Positions 32,393 through 41,277 are shown, counted from the first letter of the stretch. The stretch is 64,000 nucleotides of DNA from Oceanobacillus sp. FSL K6-2867 (GCF_037963145.1 NZ_CP150144.1:2976001-3040000), one strand, 5' to 3'. The notes: generated from the letters alone by a model not told the origin. Translations and numbers: made by a program.

Positions 32393-33916
32393 ATGAAGAA
32401 TTCAAATAAAACACAAAAAGATGGTATATTTTCCAAGTTTTTAACTGGTATTGAAGTTCTAGGCAATAAGCTTCCAGACCCTTTTATGCTCTTTGCACTT
32501 TTAGCAGGAATCGTTATTCTTGCATCCTATATACTGAATTTGTTAGGTGCAGCAGTACTTCACCCTGGTACAGGAGAGGAGCTGCCAATTGAGAATTTGG
32601 CTTCAGGTGAAGGTATACAATTTATGCTAACCTCGATGCTGGAAAACTTTACTGGATTTGCACCGCTAGGTTTAGTATTAGCGATGATGCTGGGTGTTGG
32701 ACTGGCTGAGAAAGTCGGTTTGCTTGATTATGCGATCCGTAAAACGATTTTAAATGCTCCTAGAGCATTAGTTACGTATGCAGTTATTTTTGTCGGGATT
32801 ATGGGGAACATTGCTTCAGATGCTGCAATGATTCTAATACCTCCTTTAGCAGCAATGGTATTTTATAAAATTGGGCGTCACCCAATTGCTGGTTTAGTAG
32901 CAGGGTTCTCAGCAGCCGGTGCTGGTTTTACTGCCAACCTGCTTATTGTTGGAACAGATGCATTACTTTCAGGAATATCAACAGAAGCTGCAGCGATTAT
33001 CGATAATTCAATTGTTGTAACACCGGTAGATAACTGGTATTTTAATATTGTTTCTGTATTTTTATTAACTGTAGTGGGTGCTCTTGTTACAGAAAAAATA
33101 GTGGAACCAAGACTAGGAAAATATGCAGGGGAAGAAGTAGAAAAAGAGACAGAAGATGATTCGAAAGCTGGAAAGGCTTTTCGAAATGCGATAATTGCTG
33201 GGCTTGTGTATATTGCAATTCTAGTAATTGCTATCTTCATTCCAAATAGTCCATTGACCAATGAAAACGGTGGGATTATTCCATCCCCATTCTTAGATGG
33301 TATCATTCCAATTATTCTATTCTTTTTCTTAACAATTGGGATTACCTATGGTATTACAATAGGTAATATCAAGTCTGGGAAAGATATCACTAAATTCATG
33401 GCGGAATCGATTAAAGAATTATCTGGATATATTGTGTTAATCTTTGCTATTGCTCAATTTATTGCTTATTTCAATTGGTCCAATATTGGAATTTGGATTG
33501 CCGTAAACGGTGCAGACTTTTTAACTTCGATCAATTTTACTGGAATATGGCTAATTATCGGGTATATTGTTCTGACTGCTGTATTGGAATTCTTTATTAC
33601 ATCCGGTTCTGCCAAATGGGCGCTTGAAGCACCTATTTTTGTACCGATGTTTATGCAATTAGGATATCATCCAGCATTTACACAGGCTGCCTACCGTGTA
33701 GCTGACTCATCGATGAGTATTATGACACCACTTAACCCGTATATAATTATTGTCTTATCATTTATGCAAAAATATGATAAAAAAGCTGGACTCGGAACTC
33801 TAATGGCTTTTATGTTACCATACGCATTTATCTTCTTAATCGTATGGATCCTTTTAATCATGGTATTCTACTTCTTTAATTTACCATTAGGGCCAGGAGT
33901 AACACCGTTTTTATAA
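32393..33916 (+). CDS. abgT: AbgT family transporter
   Basis: A polytopic membrane protein of 507 residues, the size of E. coli AbgT and MtrF. The N terminus (GIEVLGNKLPDPFMLFALLA) and the re-entrant motifs (GNIASDAAMILIPPLAAMVF, AAGAGFTANLLIVGTDALLSG, and C-terminal FFITSGSAKWALEAPIFVPM) are typical. AbgT proteins import p-aminobenzoyl-glutamate; others export sulfonamides in a proton-driven way. Its place between abgB and abgA argues for uptake here. The start follows TTGGGAGGTATTAG. Confidence 0.92.
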   Translation: MKNSNKTQKDGIFSKFLTGIEVLGNKLPDPFMLFALLAGIVILASYILNLLGAAVLHPGTGEELPIENLASGEGIQFMLTSMLENFTGFAPLGLVLAMMLGVGLAEKVGLLDYAIRKTILNAPRALVTYAVIFVGIMGNIASDAAMILIPPLAAMVFYKIGRHPIAGLVAGFSAAGAGFTANLLIVGTDALLSGISTEAAAIIDNSIVVTPVDNWYFNIVSVFLLTVVGALVTEKIVEPRLGKYAGEEVEKETEDDSKAGKAFRNAIIAGLVYIAILVIAIFIPNSPLTNENGGIIPSPFLDGIIPIILFFFLTIGITYGITIGNIKSGKDITKFMAESIKELSGYIVLIFAIAQFIAYFNWSNIGIWIAVNGADFLTSINFTGIWLIIGYIVLTAVLEFFITSGSAKWALEAPIFVPMFMQLGYHPAFTQAAYRVADSSMSIMTPLNPYIIIVLSFMQKYDKKAGLGTLMAFMLPYAFIFLIVWILLIMVFYFFNLPLGPGVTPFL

Positions 33917-33927
33917 TTTGAAAGTGC

Positions 33928-33973
33928 AACGAAGGCTATCTCTAAAATAGTTAAGTGGTAGCCTTCGTTTTCT
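33928..33973 (+). terminator. Terminator between abgT and the second abgA
   Basis: An 11-bp stem AACGAAGGCTA / TAGCCTTCGTT with a TTTTCT tail. It should reduce expression of the last gene relative to the rest. Confidence 0.75.
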
Positions 33974-34001
33974 AATCAATTAATCATAAGGAGCTGACAA
34001 T

Positions 34002-35297
34002 GTGCGTGTATTTGTAAATGATGATTTAATGGAAAAAATAATTAGCTGGCGACGAGATTTTCATAAATACCCTGAAACGGGCTTCTTAGAAATGAGAACG
34101 GCTTCTATTGTTGCTTCCTATCTTGATGAACTAGGCTTCGACCTTAAAATGGGGTCAGAGGTTATGGCTAAAGAATATTGCATGGGGAAACCTGATGATG
34201 GAGAAACAGAAGCACATTATAAATGGGCATTAGAAAATGGCGCAAATAAAGAGTTTATTTCCTATTTTTCGGAAGGATATACTGGTATTGTTGCTACGAT
34301 GGAAACTGGAAAAGAAGGTCCAACGATTGCTTATCGTTTTGATATGGATGCATTAGATATTCATGAAGAAGAATCATCCAGCCATGTCCCTCAAAGAGAG
34401 GGTTTCCGTTCCAAGCTTTCAAATAAGATGCACGCATGCGGGCATGATGCCCATACATCAATAGGTTTAGGGTTAGCAACAGTAATATCGGAAAACAAAG
34501 ATAAACTAACAGGCACGATCAAGCTGATTTTCCAGCCGGCAGAAGAAGGAACTAGAGGTGCGAGATCCATGGTGGAAGCCAAAGCAGTTGATGAGGTGGA
34601 TTATTTTATTGCCATTCATATCGGAACAGGAGTACCGCATGGGAACTTCGTAGCTGCTAATAACGGATTCCTTGCTACTTCAAAGGTTGATATTACTTTT
34701 AAAGGAAGGGCTTCCCACGCTGGTGGTAATCCTGAAGAAGGACGAAATGCATTATTGGCCGCTGCATCAGCTTCCCTTAATATACATGCAATTTCCAATC
34801 ATTCTGGCGGTGCTACTAGAATTAATGTGGGAGAATTTCATGCAGGCTCAGGCAGAAATATAATTCCAGATCGCGCCCATTTAAAGGTGGAAACACGAGG
34901 AGAAAACACGTCAATTAATGAATATTTAGAAGAACAGTTGAAATCCATTATTGCTGGTTCCGCTCAAATGTACCGAGTAGATTATGAAATTGAAACGGTC
35001 GGCAAAGGCATAAACTGTCACTGTTCCAAGGAACTGGCCAGCATTCTTCATGAGACTGCCGAACAATCACCATTCATTAAGGAGAGTATTAATGAATCGA
35101 ATGTACCAGCAGGTTCTGAGGATGCTACGTATTTTATGGAGCGAGTGAAACAACGTGGAGGCTTAGCAACTTACTGTATCTTTGGTACAGATTTAGCAGC
35201 TGGACATCATAATGAAGCTTTTGATATTAATGAGGAAACCTTGCCAGCAGCAGTTGAGGTTTTATTCCAGACAGTGCAAAAATTAGTGAATAAATAG
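34002..35297 (+). CDS. abgA: M20 amidohydrolase, AbgA-like (second copy)
   Basis: A 431-residue paralogue of the first AbgA with the same architecture: WRRDFHKYPETGFLEM, insertion KEYCMGKPDDGETEAHY, metal motif MHACGHDAHTSIGLG, PAEEGTRGARSM and SHAGGNPEEGRNALLAAASAS. The start is GTG 34002, eight bases after AAGGAG; an overlapping ATG at 34000 is out of frame. It lies past a terminator and may be expressed at a different level. Two A subunits with one B subunit may give alternative heterodimers with different specificity, which is an inference. Confidence 0.85.
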   Translation: MRVFVNDDLMEKIISWRRDFHKYPETGFLEMRTASIVASYLDELGFDLKMGSEVMAKEYCMGKPDDGETEAHYKWALENGANKEFISYFSEGYTGIVATMETGKEGPTIAYRFDMDALDIHEEESSSHVPQREGFRSKLSNKMHACGHDAHTSIGLGLATVISENKDKLTGTIKLIFQPAEEGTRGARSMVEAKAVDEVDYFIAIHIGTGVPHGNFVAANNGFLATSKVDITFKGRASHAGGNPEEGRNALLAAASASLNIHAISNHSGGATRINVGEFHAGSGRNIIPDRAHLKVETRGENTSINEYLEEQLKSIIAGSAQMYRVDYEIETVGKGINCHCSKELASILHETAEQSPFIKESINESNVPAGSEDATYFMERVKQRGGLATYCIFGTDLAAGHHNEAFDINEETLPAAVEVLFQTVQKLVNK

Positions 35298-35303
35298 TTC
35301 GAA

Positions 35304-35521
35304 GAGACTGGGACAAAAGTATTTTTATGAAGTAGGTGCAAATAATCCGCTCCGGAAATATACTCCGCGCACCTTAGGACGGCTGGTGAGCCACCTTGTG
35401 CTATCGCACTTCGGTGTCTTACCTATGCCTTTCCTCCCGCAGGAGTCTACGTATATTTCCTACGCTAAGTTTATGCATCATTCGTCTTTACCATTAAACA
35501 CTTTAGTTATACCCCAACCTC
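35304..35521. repeat. MITE-like non-coding repeat, full-length copy
   Basis: A 218-bp element starting GAGACTGGGACAAAAGT and ending ACTTTAGTTATACCCCAACCTC, imperfect terminal inverted repeats. Inner landmarks are GCTCCGGAAATATACTCCGC, GGACGGCTGGTGAGCC, GTGTCTTACCTATGCCTTTCC and GAGTCTACGTATATTTCC. Derivatives are at 19165-19302 (centre deleted) and 12005-12165 (centre retained). No reading frame is supported. It directly follows the second abgA. Confidence 0.75.
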
Positions 35522-35918
35522 TTTTGATTGCCTAGGTGGGTAACAAAAGTTCAATCTTCCAATTTTGTTTTTTATGTGATCGTGAATAAAGTTGTCTGCT
35601 GAGCCATAAATTTTATAGGTTGTGTGCATTCATACATGTTGGGAGTAATAAAACTCCACAGATAAATTGGATTTACTCGTAAAGCTGTATGAGTAAGAAT
35701 ACGTATGGCTATCGCTTCACAGGTAAGCTTTTTTGTTGTTAGAATAAAATATAAGCTCAACTGGAGGTGATATCAAGGAATCAAGAAAAACAACGGAAAT
35801 GAACGTCTCTTTAATTGGGAATAAAGGTATTTTATATAGATTGAAAAGGGTATAAGTCTAAAAGAGCTGACTATAAACTTTGGACGATTTAAAGCTAAAT
35901 TGAAAGGAGTAATTAAAT
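35522..35918. other. Gap without a recognisable gene
   Basis: About 400 bases. A strong ribosome-like site CTGGAGGTGATATCAAGG near 35761-35778 is followed by a short frame with no usable start, possibly the end of a decayed gene. Nothing else was recognised. Confidence 0.3.
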
Positions 35919-36083
35919 ATGTCCAAAAGAAAAAGAAATTATCTTGAAACACTTGCAGTTATTTTTATTTTTATACTTGTTATATTTATTTTTGATTTGC
36001 CTAAAATGCTTTTACTAACAGCTGGCATAGGTGCTCTTGTTAGTATCTTTCTTTATGAGATGTTTGGTTTTAGAAGTAAATAA
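35919..36083 (+). CDS. Small two-helix membrane protein
   Basis: A 54-residue protein starting at ATG 35919, nine bases after GAAAGGAG. The start is strongly basic (MSKRKRNYLET) and two hydrophobic helices follow (LAVIFIFILVIFIF and LLLTAGIGALVSIFLYEMF). No family is recognised. It ends just before a hairpin shared with the convergent gene. Confidence 0.6.
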   Translation: MSKRKRNYLETLAVIFIFILVIFIFDLPKMLLLTAGIGALVSIFLYEMFGFRSK

Positions 36084-36086
36084 TAA

Positions 36087-36120
36087 AACAAGACTGTTCC
36101 AAATAACAGCCCTGTTTTTT
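36087..36120. terminator. Bidirectional terminator between convergent small genes
   Basis: AACAAGACTGTT / AACAGCCCTGTT (two mismatches) with T run on the plus strand and A/T-rich tail on the minus strand. Confidence 0.5.
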
Positions 36121-36128
36121 ATTATTAT

Positions 36129-36605
36129 TTACGCAGGATTAATACTCATACCAGTAGCTTCATACCACTTATCCTGATCGCGAGTACCTTTTTCATATTT
36201 AATCGTAACGTTAAAATTTTCCGCTGTAGATTCGTTTAAAACCTTCTGAATATTTTCTGAACCTAAATCTTTATTGATCATAAGGTAAGAAATAATGCCA
36301 GAACCAAGAGAAGCTCCAACACTGTATTTAAGTGTTTGCGTAATTGGGTGCGTTATTACTGCCGAAACGATAGAAAAACGAGCAGTATTCAGAGCATCCT
36401 CACTTGACTCCGCAAATTTTACTTCATCAAGAAATTCAACTAATTCACTTCTGCTAATCGTTTCTGTAGTTTTAAATTCATATCCCACATCATCTGCTGA
36501 CCCAGGTCCTATAGCAATTACTCGACTCGCTGCTGATATTTCAACAGTAGTAAGCGATACCAGCAATATTCCCATCATCACAATTAATAATCCTTTTTTT
36601 AAAAT
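36129..36605 (-). CDS. Secreted hypothetical protein, probable ATT start
   Basis: An exported protein of about 158 residues. Reading from the ATT codon at 36605 gives a complete signal peptide (ILKKGLLIVMMGILLVSLTT, cleavage near ISA-A). It places AGGAGG exactly 8 bases upstream. The first conventional starts are GTG at 36584 and ATG at 36581, which remove the basic n-region. The mature part (SRVIAIGPGSADDVGYEFKT, SRSELVEFLDEVKFAE) ends with a polar domain (NFNVTIKYEKGTRDQDKWYE). No family is recognised. The start choice is an inference. Confidence 0.6.
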   Translation of the reverse strand: MLKKGLLIVMMGILLVSLTTVEISAASRVIAIGPGSADDVGYEFKTTETISRSELVEFLDEVKFAESSEDALNTARFSIVSAVITHPITQTLKYSVGASLGSGIISYLMINKDLGSENIQKVLNESTAENFNVTIKYEKGTRDQDKWYEATGMSINPA

Positions 36606-36787
36606 ACTACATTCCTCCTTTTTTTATTTTGTAAATCAATTCCACATCGGAAGAATCGTTAAACTAAGAATTATCTAAAAATTCATCTAAAGGGGTAATA
36701 GCCGTTGAGTATGCGATAGCATGGGACACAGAAAACCATCTGCTATTTAGGTGGTCACAAATAAAAGCCAAAATAAGGAGAAAAAAC

Positions 36788-37870
36788 ATGAATACTTTAC
36801 TACGAATGACAAAGGATAACTACGAAGAAAAGTTATTTTACAATAATGGAGGGTTTTGTGTGGATCAGGAAAAACAAATAAGGCTGACTTCGGGAGAAAT
36901 ATCACAGCTTAATTATCAATATATGGAAGAGAGTGCGAGTGTATGCGCATTAAGCTATTTTCTTGAAAAGGCTGAAGATGAGGAAATTAAGTCAGTAATT
37001 GAACATGCTTTGAAATTATCTCAATCCCATGTACAAAAAGTCAGTTCGATTCTTACAGAGGAAAAGCATAAAATCCCTCTTGGCTTTTCAGTTGAGGGAG
37101 ATGTTGATTTAAACGCGCCAAGATTATATTCGGATGGCTTTGTATTAAGCTTTATCGAACAAATGGCTGGAATTGGACTTACGCTTTTATCAAATAGCTT
37201 GTACACTTCTGTAAGGTCAGATATTACAGCTTATTATAAAGAATGTCTAACGGAGACAATGGAATTATTCGATATGTCAAAGGATTTATTGTTATCAAAG
37301 GGCTTATATATCAGAGCACCATACGTGGCTAAAAATAATGAAATTGAATTTGTGAAAAAACAAGCTTTTATGTGGGACGTTATTGGAGAGAAAAGACCAT
37401 TAATAGCATCAGAAGTGGCTTCTCTTTATTCAAATATCCAAAGAAATGCTTTAGGAACAGCTACATTAACTGGCTTCAGCCAAGTATCTCAATCAAAAGA
37501 GGCCACAAAATTTATGCTAAGGTGTATAGAAGTTGCTAAAAAGCATATTGAATTATTTAGTGGAAAATTAAAGGAAAGCAATTTGCCTGTTGCGATGACA
37601 TGGGATGCCGATATAACAACTAGTACATCATACACATTTTCGGATCGATTAATGATGTACTATACAACCGCATTAATTTCTTTGAGTGTTGGTTTTTATG
37701 GGACAAGTACTTCCGTAAGCCCCAGAATGGATTTGGGTGCAATGTATAACAGATTATCACTTGAAATCCAGAAGCTTTCAGAGGACGGGGCCAATATCAT
37801 GATCAAAAACCAATGGTTAGAACAGCCTCCAATGGCTCCAAACCGTAAAGATTTGGCAAAAGATAATTGA
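36788..37870 (+). CDS. DUF3231 family protein (two ferritin-like domains)
   Basis: A soluble protein of 360 residues made of two similar halves, each predicted to be a four-helix, ferritin-like bundle (for example LNYQYMEESASVCALSYFLE and ALGTATLTGFSQVSQSKEA). The repeated sequence ESNLPVAMTWDADITTSTSY, DRLMMYY and the earlier DLNAPRLYSDGFVLSF are typical of DUF3231, a Bacillales family often linked to sporulation. ATG 36788 follows AAGGAG at good spacing. The short membrane-protein gene downstream is 25 bases away and probably in the same operon. Confidence 0.85.
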   Translation: MNTLLRMTKDNYEEKLFYNNGGFCVDQEKQIRLTSGEISQLNYQYMEESASVCALSYFLEKAEDEEIKSVIEHALKLSQSHVQKVSSILTEEKHKIPLGFSVEGDVDLNAPRLYSDGFVLSFIEQMAGIGLTLLSNSLYTSVRSDITAYYKECLTETMELFDMSKDLLLSKGLYIRAPYVAKNNEIEFVKKQAFMWDVIGEKRPLIASEVASLYSNIQRNALGTATLTGFSQVSQSKEATKFMLRCIEVAKKHIELFSGKLKESNLPVAMTWDADITTSTSYTFSDRLMMYYTTALISLSVGFYGTSTSVSPRMDLGAMYNRLSLEIQKLSEDGANIMIKNQWLEQPPMAPNRKDLAKDN

Positions 37871-37895
37871 TGGCAAGGTGGTGCAATGAGATGTT

Positions 37896-38357
37896 ATGGC
37901 AGATAAGGGCGCAGTGGAGAAACTATTATGGAGTATTGCATTTCCGGGATTTGGTCAGTTATTAAATAAAAAATACTTCAAAGGAATCATGGTTATTTTT
38001 TTAGAGATTTTGATTAATTTGCAGGGACATCTTAATAATGTTGTCGTGCTAAGCTACCATGGAAAAATAGAACAAGCAATTCAGCAAGCGGATTATCAAT
38101 GGATCTTGTTTTATCCTTGTGTATATTTCTTTGCGATGTGGGATGCATATAAAGATGCGGGAGGAGGAAAGCGACCCTTTTCCTTTTTGCCCTTTGTATT
38201 TTCCGCCTATTTTGTGACCTTGGCATGTATGTTTTCAGCTAAAGTAACGCTATTTGGAGTACTATTAGGTCCCATCTGGTTTTCCGCTTTAGGTATTATC
38301 CCAGGTTTGATTGTGGGATTTTTATTGCAGAGAATGATGCTCAAAACCACTAGTTAA
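37896..38357 (+). CDS. Small polytopic membrane protein
   Basis: A 153-residue membrane protein with about four helices. The N-terminal segment (LLWSIAFPGFGQLLNKKYFKG) resembles the TM2-type opening of Bacillales membrane proteins where a Pro-Gly-Gly/Leu hairpin enters the membrane (AFPGFGQL). The C terminus (GIIPGLIVGFLLQRMM) is hydrophobic. No enzyme motif is visible. It probably shares a transcript with the DUF3231 gene. Confidence 0.65.
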   Translation: MADKGAVEKLLWSIAFPGFGQLLNKKYFKGIMVIFLEILINLQGHLNNVVVLSYHGKIEQAIQQADYQWILFYPCVYFFAMWDAYKDAGGGKRPFSFLPFVFSAYFVTLACMFSAKVTLFGVLLGPIWFSALGIIPGLIVGFLLQRMMLKTTS

Positions 38358-38372
38358 GCAGAACAAAAACAC

Positions 38373-38402
38373 CTTCGAAATGCTTTCTCGGAGGATTTTT
38401 TG
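38373..38402 (+). terminator. Terminator after the DUF3231 operon
   Basis: CCTTCG / CGGAGG stem with a TTTTTT run. Confidence 0.6.
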
Positions 38403-38560
38403 TGTGGGAACACAGATATTAATTAATTCAATCATTCAATTTTAAATTTCCTGTAGAGAATTATTAGATTTTCACGATCGAAATAGAACCATATTTTAAA
38501 TTTTGGCCTTTTGTCTCCATTGCTTATTCCGTATATATTAAGGAGGAGAGGGGGAGCAGG

Positions 38561-39508
38561 ATGATTATTAGGAAGCGGATGAAACCTTTGATACTTCGTA
38601 AATATGAAATACTCCGCACACGCTTAAAAAGAGATTTTACTGGATTTCAACAGATTGAGAGAGAATATGGAAAATACCTGAAAGGCTACATGGGTGAGGT
38701 AAAGGTCGATTATTACCTGCAATTTCTGGAGCCAATGTCTACGATTCTCCAGGATGTCTGCTTAAAAGTCGACGGGACAAGTGTTCAGCTAGATAATATT
38801 ATCATTTCGCAGCACGCAATTTATATTGTGGAAGTGAAGAACTACAGTGGCACAATTATTTTTGATACAGCACTTAACCAGTTTATTCGGGATGATAGCA
38901 GGAAGGAGACAGGATTTAGTCACCCAATTGCCCAGACAGAGCTGCAAAAACTGAAACTTCAAAACTGGCTTCATCATCACGGATTCGCCAACATTCCCAT
39001 TTATACTTTCATCGCAATAAGCGAACCTTCAACCGTAATAAAAGTTCTTGGAGACACAGAGCCAATAGCTAAAGTAGCTGTCCATGGTGAACGAATTCCC
39101 CACATCATACTAAACATTGAAAAACAGCTTGAGCACACGAATAAATTCATGCATCAAAAAATTGGACATGCCATAGCAAGGAAATGCATCGATTTTGATA
39201 AGGAAATTATAAAAGAGCATGGAATTAAAAGAGAGGATATCATGAACGGTGTAAAGTGCACAAACTGTAATATGCTAGGAATGAAGCGAATCCCCAAAAG
39301 CTGGCAGTGCCCAAAATGCAATCATAAAGACCAACGCGCACATTACCAGACGATAAATGAATATTTATTCCTGTTCCCCTGGATAACAAATAAAGAATGT
39401 AAAAACTTCCTCCAAGTAGACTCCCGGCATATGGTATCCAAAACATTAAAGAACGCGAACCTAACCTACGACCCAACACATAAAAGATGGATGGCTATAA
39501 GGAAATGA
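38561..39508 (+). CDS. NERD-domain protein with zinc ribbon
   Basis: A cytoplasmic protein of 315 residues. Residues about 35-150 form a NERD (nuclease-related) domain. Its start is EYGKYLKGYMGEVKVDYYL, its catalytic-type core is LDNIIISQHAIYIVEVKNY (Asp, Glu and Lys of the PD-(D/E)xK fold), and it ends GFSHPIAQTELQKLKL. A four-Cys zinc ribbon follows (CTNCNM and CPKCNHK near 230-250), then a C-terminal basic region. NERD proteins are predicted nucleases or nucleic-acid processing factors. The start ATG follows AAGGAGGAGAGGGGGAGCAGG. The gene has no terminator before the repeat array. Confidence 0.85.
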   Translation: MIIRKRMKPLILRKYEILRTRLKRDFTGFQQIEREYGKYLKGYMGEVKVDYYLQFLEPMSTILQDVCLKVDGTSVQLDNIIISQHAIYIVEVKNYSGTIIFDTALNQFIRDDSRKETGFSHPIAQTELQKLKLQNWLHHHGFANIPIYTFIAISEPSTVIKVLGDTEPIAKVAVHGERIPHIILNIEKQLEHTNKFMHQKIGHAIARKCIDFDKEIIKEHGIKREDIMNGVKCTNCNMLGMKRIPKSWQCPKCNHKDQRAHYQTINEYLFLFPWITNKECKNFLQVDSRHMVSKTLKNANLTYDPTHKRWMAIRK

Positions 39509-39515
39509 ACTACTG

Positions 39516-39956
39516 TTCAATCTAGATTCAGCACCACTGACCGAAAAAACAGCACCATCCCGGGCCGAAATAGCACCACCGCCCAAGCAAACAGCACCAT
39601 CCCGGGCCGAAACAGCACCACCGCCCAAGAAAACAGCACCATCCCTGGCCGAAATAGCACCACCGCCCAAGCAAACAGCACCATCCCGGGCCGAAACAGC
39701 ACCACCGCCCAAGAAAACAGCACCATCCCTGGCCGAAATAGCACCACCGCCCAAGCAAACAGCACCATCCCCGGCCGAAACAGCACCACCGCTCAAGAAA
39801 ACAGCACCATCCCAGGCTGAAGTAGCACCACGGTCCAAGAAAACCGCACCATCCCGGGCCGAAACAGCACCATCACCCAAGAAAACCGCACCATCCCGGG
39901 CCGAAACAGCACCACCGCCCAAGAAAACCGCACCATCCCAGACCAAAACAGCACCA
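39516..39956. repeat. Phased 21-bp repeat array, copy 2 with higher-order structure
   Basis: Twenty-one cores of AACAGCACCA type start at 39527 and recur every 21 bases to 39947 without any indel. The 11-base segments alternate between TCCCGGGCCGA-like and CCGCCCAAGAA-like forms. This gives a 42-bp period, and for several cycles an 84-bp period (AATAG then AACAG cores, and GCA then GAA ends). Early and late units are more degenerate. It is GC-rich against AT-rich flanks and directly follows the NERD stop. Confidence 0.92.
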
Positions 39957-39969
39957 ACACCAAACAAAA

Positions 39970-39998
39970 AAACTCCAGCCCATGCTGGAGTTTTCCTA
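39970..39998. terminator. Bidirectional terminator
   Basis: A perfect 10-bp stem AAACTCCAGC / GCTGGAGTTT with loop CCAT. A/T runs on both sides end the LysM gene from the minus strand and any read-through of the array from the plus strand. Confidence 0.85.
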
Positions 39999-40015
39999 TC
40001 TATCCATCTATCATC

Positions 40016-41095
40016 CTAGTAAAAACGTTTAAAGCTATCGAAATGTTTCTTCCAATATGAGTTGTCTAGGCTTGTAATGGTTACACCCGTTGATGTTCCT
40101 GCGTGAATAAATTGGTTGTTTCCGAGATAGATTCCCATGTGAGAAATACCTGATCTATATGTACCTGAAAAGAATACTAGGTCTCCTACTTGTGGAGTGT
40201 TCACGTAATAGGAACGGTCGAAATAGCCATCAGTAGAAGTTCGAGATATGTTCATTCCAGCTTGTTTATATACGTAGTAGATAAAGCCGCTGCAGTCGAA
40301 TCCGCTTGGTGTAGCACCGCCCCATACATATTTAATGCCGCTCATGCTTTTAGCTGAGCTGATAAGCTTGTCTACATTGTAGCTGACATTAGCTGATGGT
40401 GCTTTGCTTGAACTTGAACTGCTTGAACTACTGCTGCTGCTTGAGCTTGATCCGGAAGATGCTTTGCCGTTAATGCTTAGCTTTTGGCCGATTAAAATTA
40501 GATCAGAGCTTAAGTTGTTCCATTTCTTCAAGTTGCTGACTGAAACACCGTGCAATGAAGCGATACGTGATAGTGTGTCGCCTGACTTAACTGTGTAAAC
40601 AGAAGATGAGCTGGATGAACTAGACCCAGAAGAGCTTGATCCTGAAGTTGATGATCCAGTAGACGTTCCGCTTTTACTTACAGCCAGCTTATTCCCTGGG
40701 TAAATTAAGGTTGTGTTTAAGTTGTTCCATTTCATCAAGTTAGATAGTGAGATTCCATGCTTGGAGGCGATGCCGCTTAATGTATCTCCTCGTTTTACTG
40801 TATATGTAGATTTATTTGTGGAAGTTTGTTTTTTGCTTGTATTCGTACTTGATGATCCCGTGCTCGAAGAAGATTTCGTAGTCTGAATCACTTGATTCGG
40901 GAAAATTAAATCTGATGACAAATTATTAATCGATCTCAGTTCAGATACGTTTGTACCATATTGCTGTGCAATCTTCCATAGTGAATCTCCACTCTTAACC
41001 TTGTGTGATGCTGCTTCTGCTTCTTCAGCTGCAAAAATAGCTGATGCAATCGCCGCACTTGCAGTAACCGACATAACAATTTTCTTATTTGCCAA
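40016..41095 (-). CDS. LysM (x3) - NlpC/P60 cell-wall endopeptidase
   Basis: A secreted D,L-endopeptidase of the LytE/CwlS type, 359 residues, starting at TTG 41095 after AGGGGG. A signal peptide (cleavage near AEA-A) is followed by three LysM domains (each ending like SDLIFPNQ, TTLIYPGNKL, SDLILIGQKL). These are separated by Ser/Thr-rich linkers, including an almost pure Ser stretch. The C-terminal NlpC/P60 domain has the catalytic Cys in GFDCSGFIYYVY, His in ISHMGIYLG and the third polar residue in QFIHAG. It cleaves peptidoglycan stem peptides. Regulation by WalR is suggested by a box at 41278. Confidence 0.93.
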   Translation of the reverse strand: MANKKIVMSVTASAAIASAIFAAEEAEAASHKVKSGDSLWKIAQQYGTNVSELRSINNLSSDLIFPNQVIQTTKSSSSTGSSSTNTSKKQTSTNKSTYTVKRGDTLSGIASKHGISLSNLMKWNNLNTTLIYPGNKLAVSKSGTSTGSSTSGSSSSGSSSSSSSSVYTVKSGDTLSRIASLHGVSVSNLKKWNNLSSDLILIGQKLSINGKASSGSSSSSSSSSSSSSSSKAPSANVSYNVDKLISSAKSMSGIKYVWGGATPSGFDCSGFIYYVYKQAGMNISRTSTDGYFDRSYYVNTPQVGDLVFFSGTYRSGISHMGIYLGNNQFIHAGTSTGVTITSLDNSYWKKHFDSFKRFY

Positions 41096-41277
41096 TTTTT
41101 TTATCCCCCTGTTTGTAATCTATATAGTATATTAATTCCAGTAACTACTGGCTTGTTCGGCAGATTATGTTTTTATCTTGGTAAATTCGCCAAATTATTT
41201 CTGTATATCCAAGTTCTAACAGAAACTAACACTATTATAGCTATTATTTCAAAATTATTATAGATTAATAGGACATT

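Noticed and set aside
39516..39956. Plasmid iterons or a replication origin
   Set aside because: Unit length is in the iteron range, but there is no rep gene nearby and the arrays occur at two separate loci, so the idea is unsupported here.
39461..39967. A 168-residue minus-strand frame (GAVSARDGAVFL repeats) and others in the second array
   Set aside because: Same cause as in the first array. The frame overlaps the NERD gene end and a terminator and has no ribosome site.
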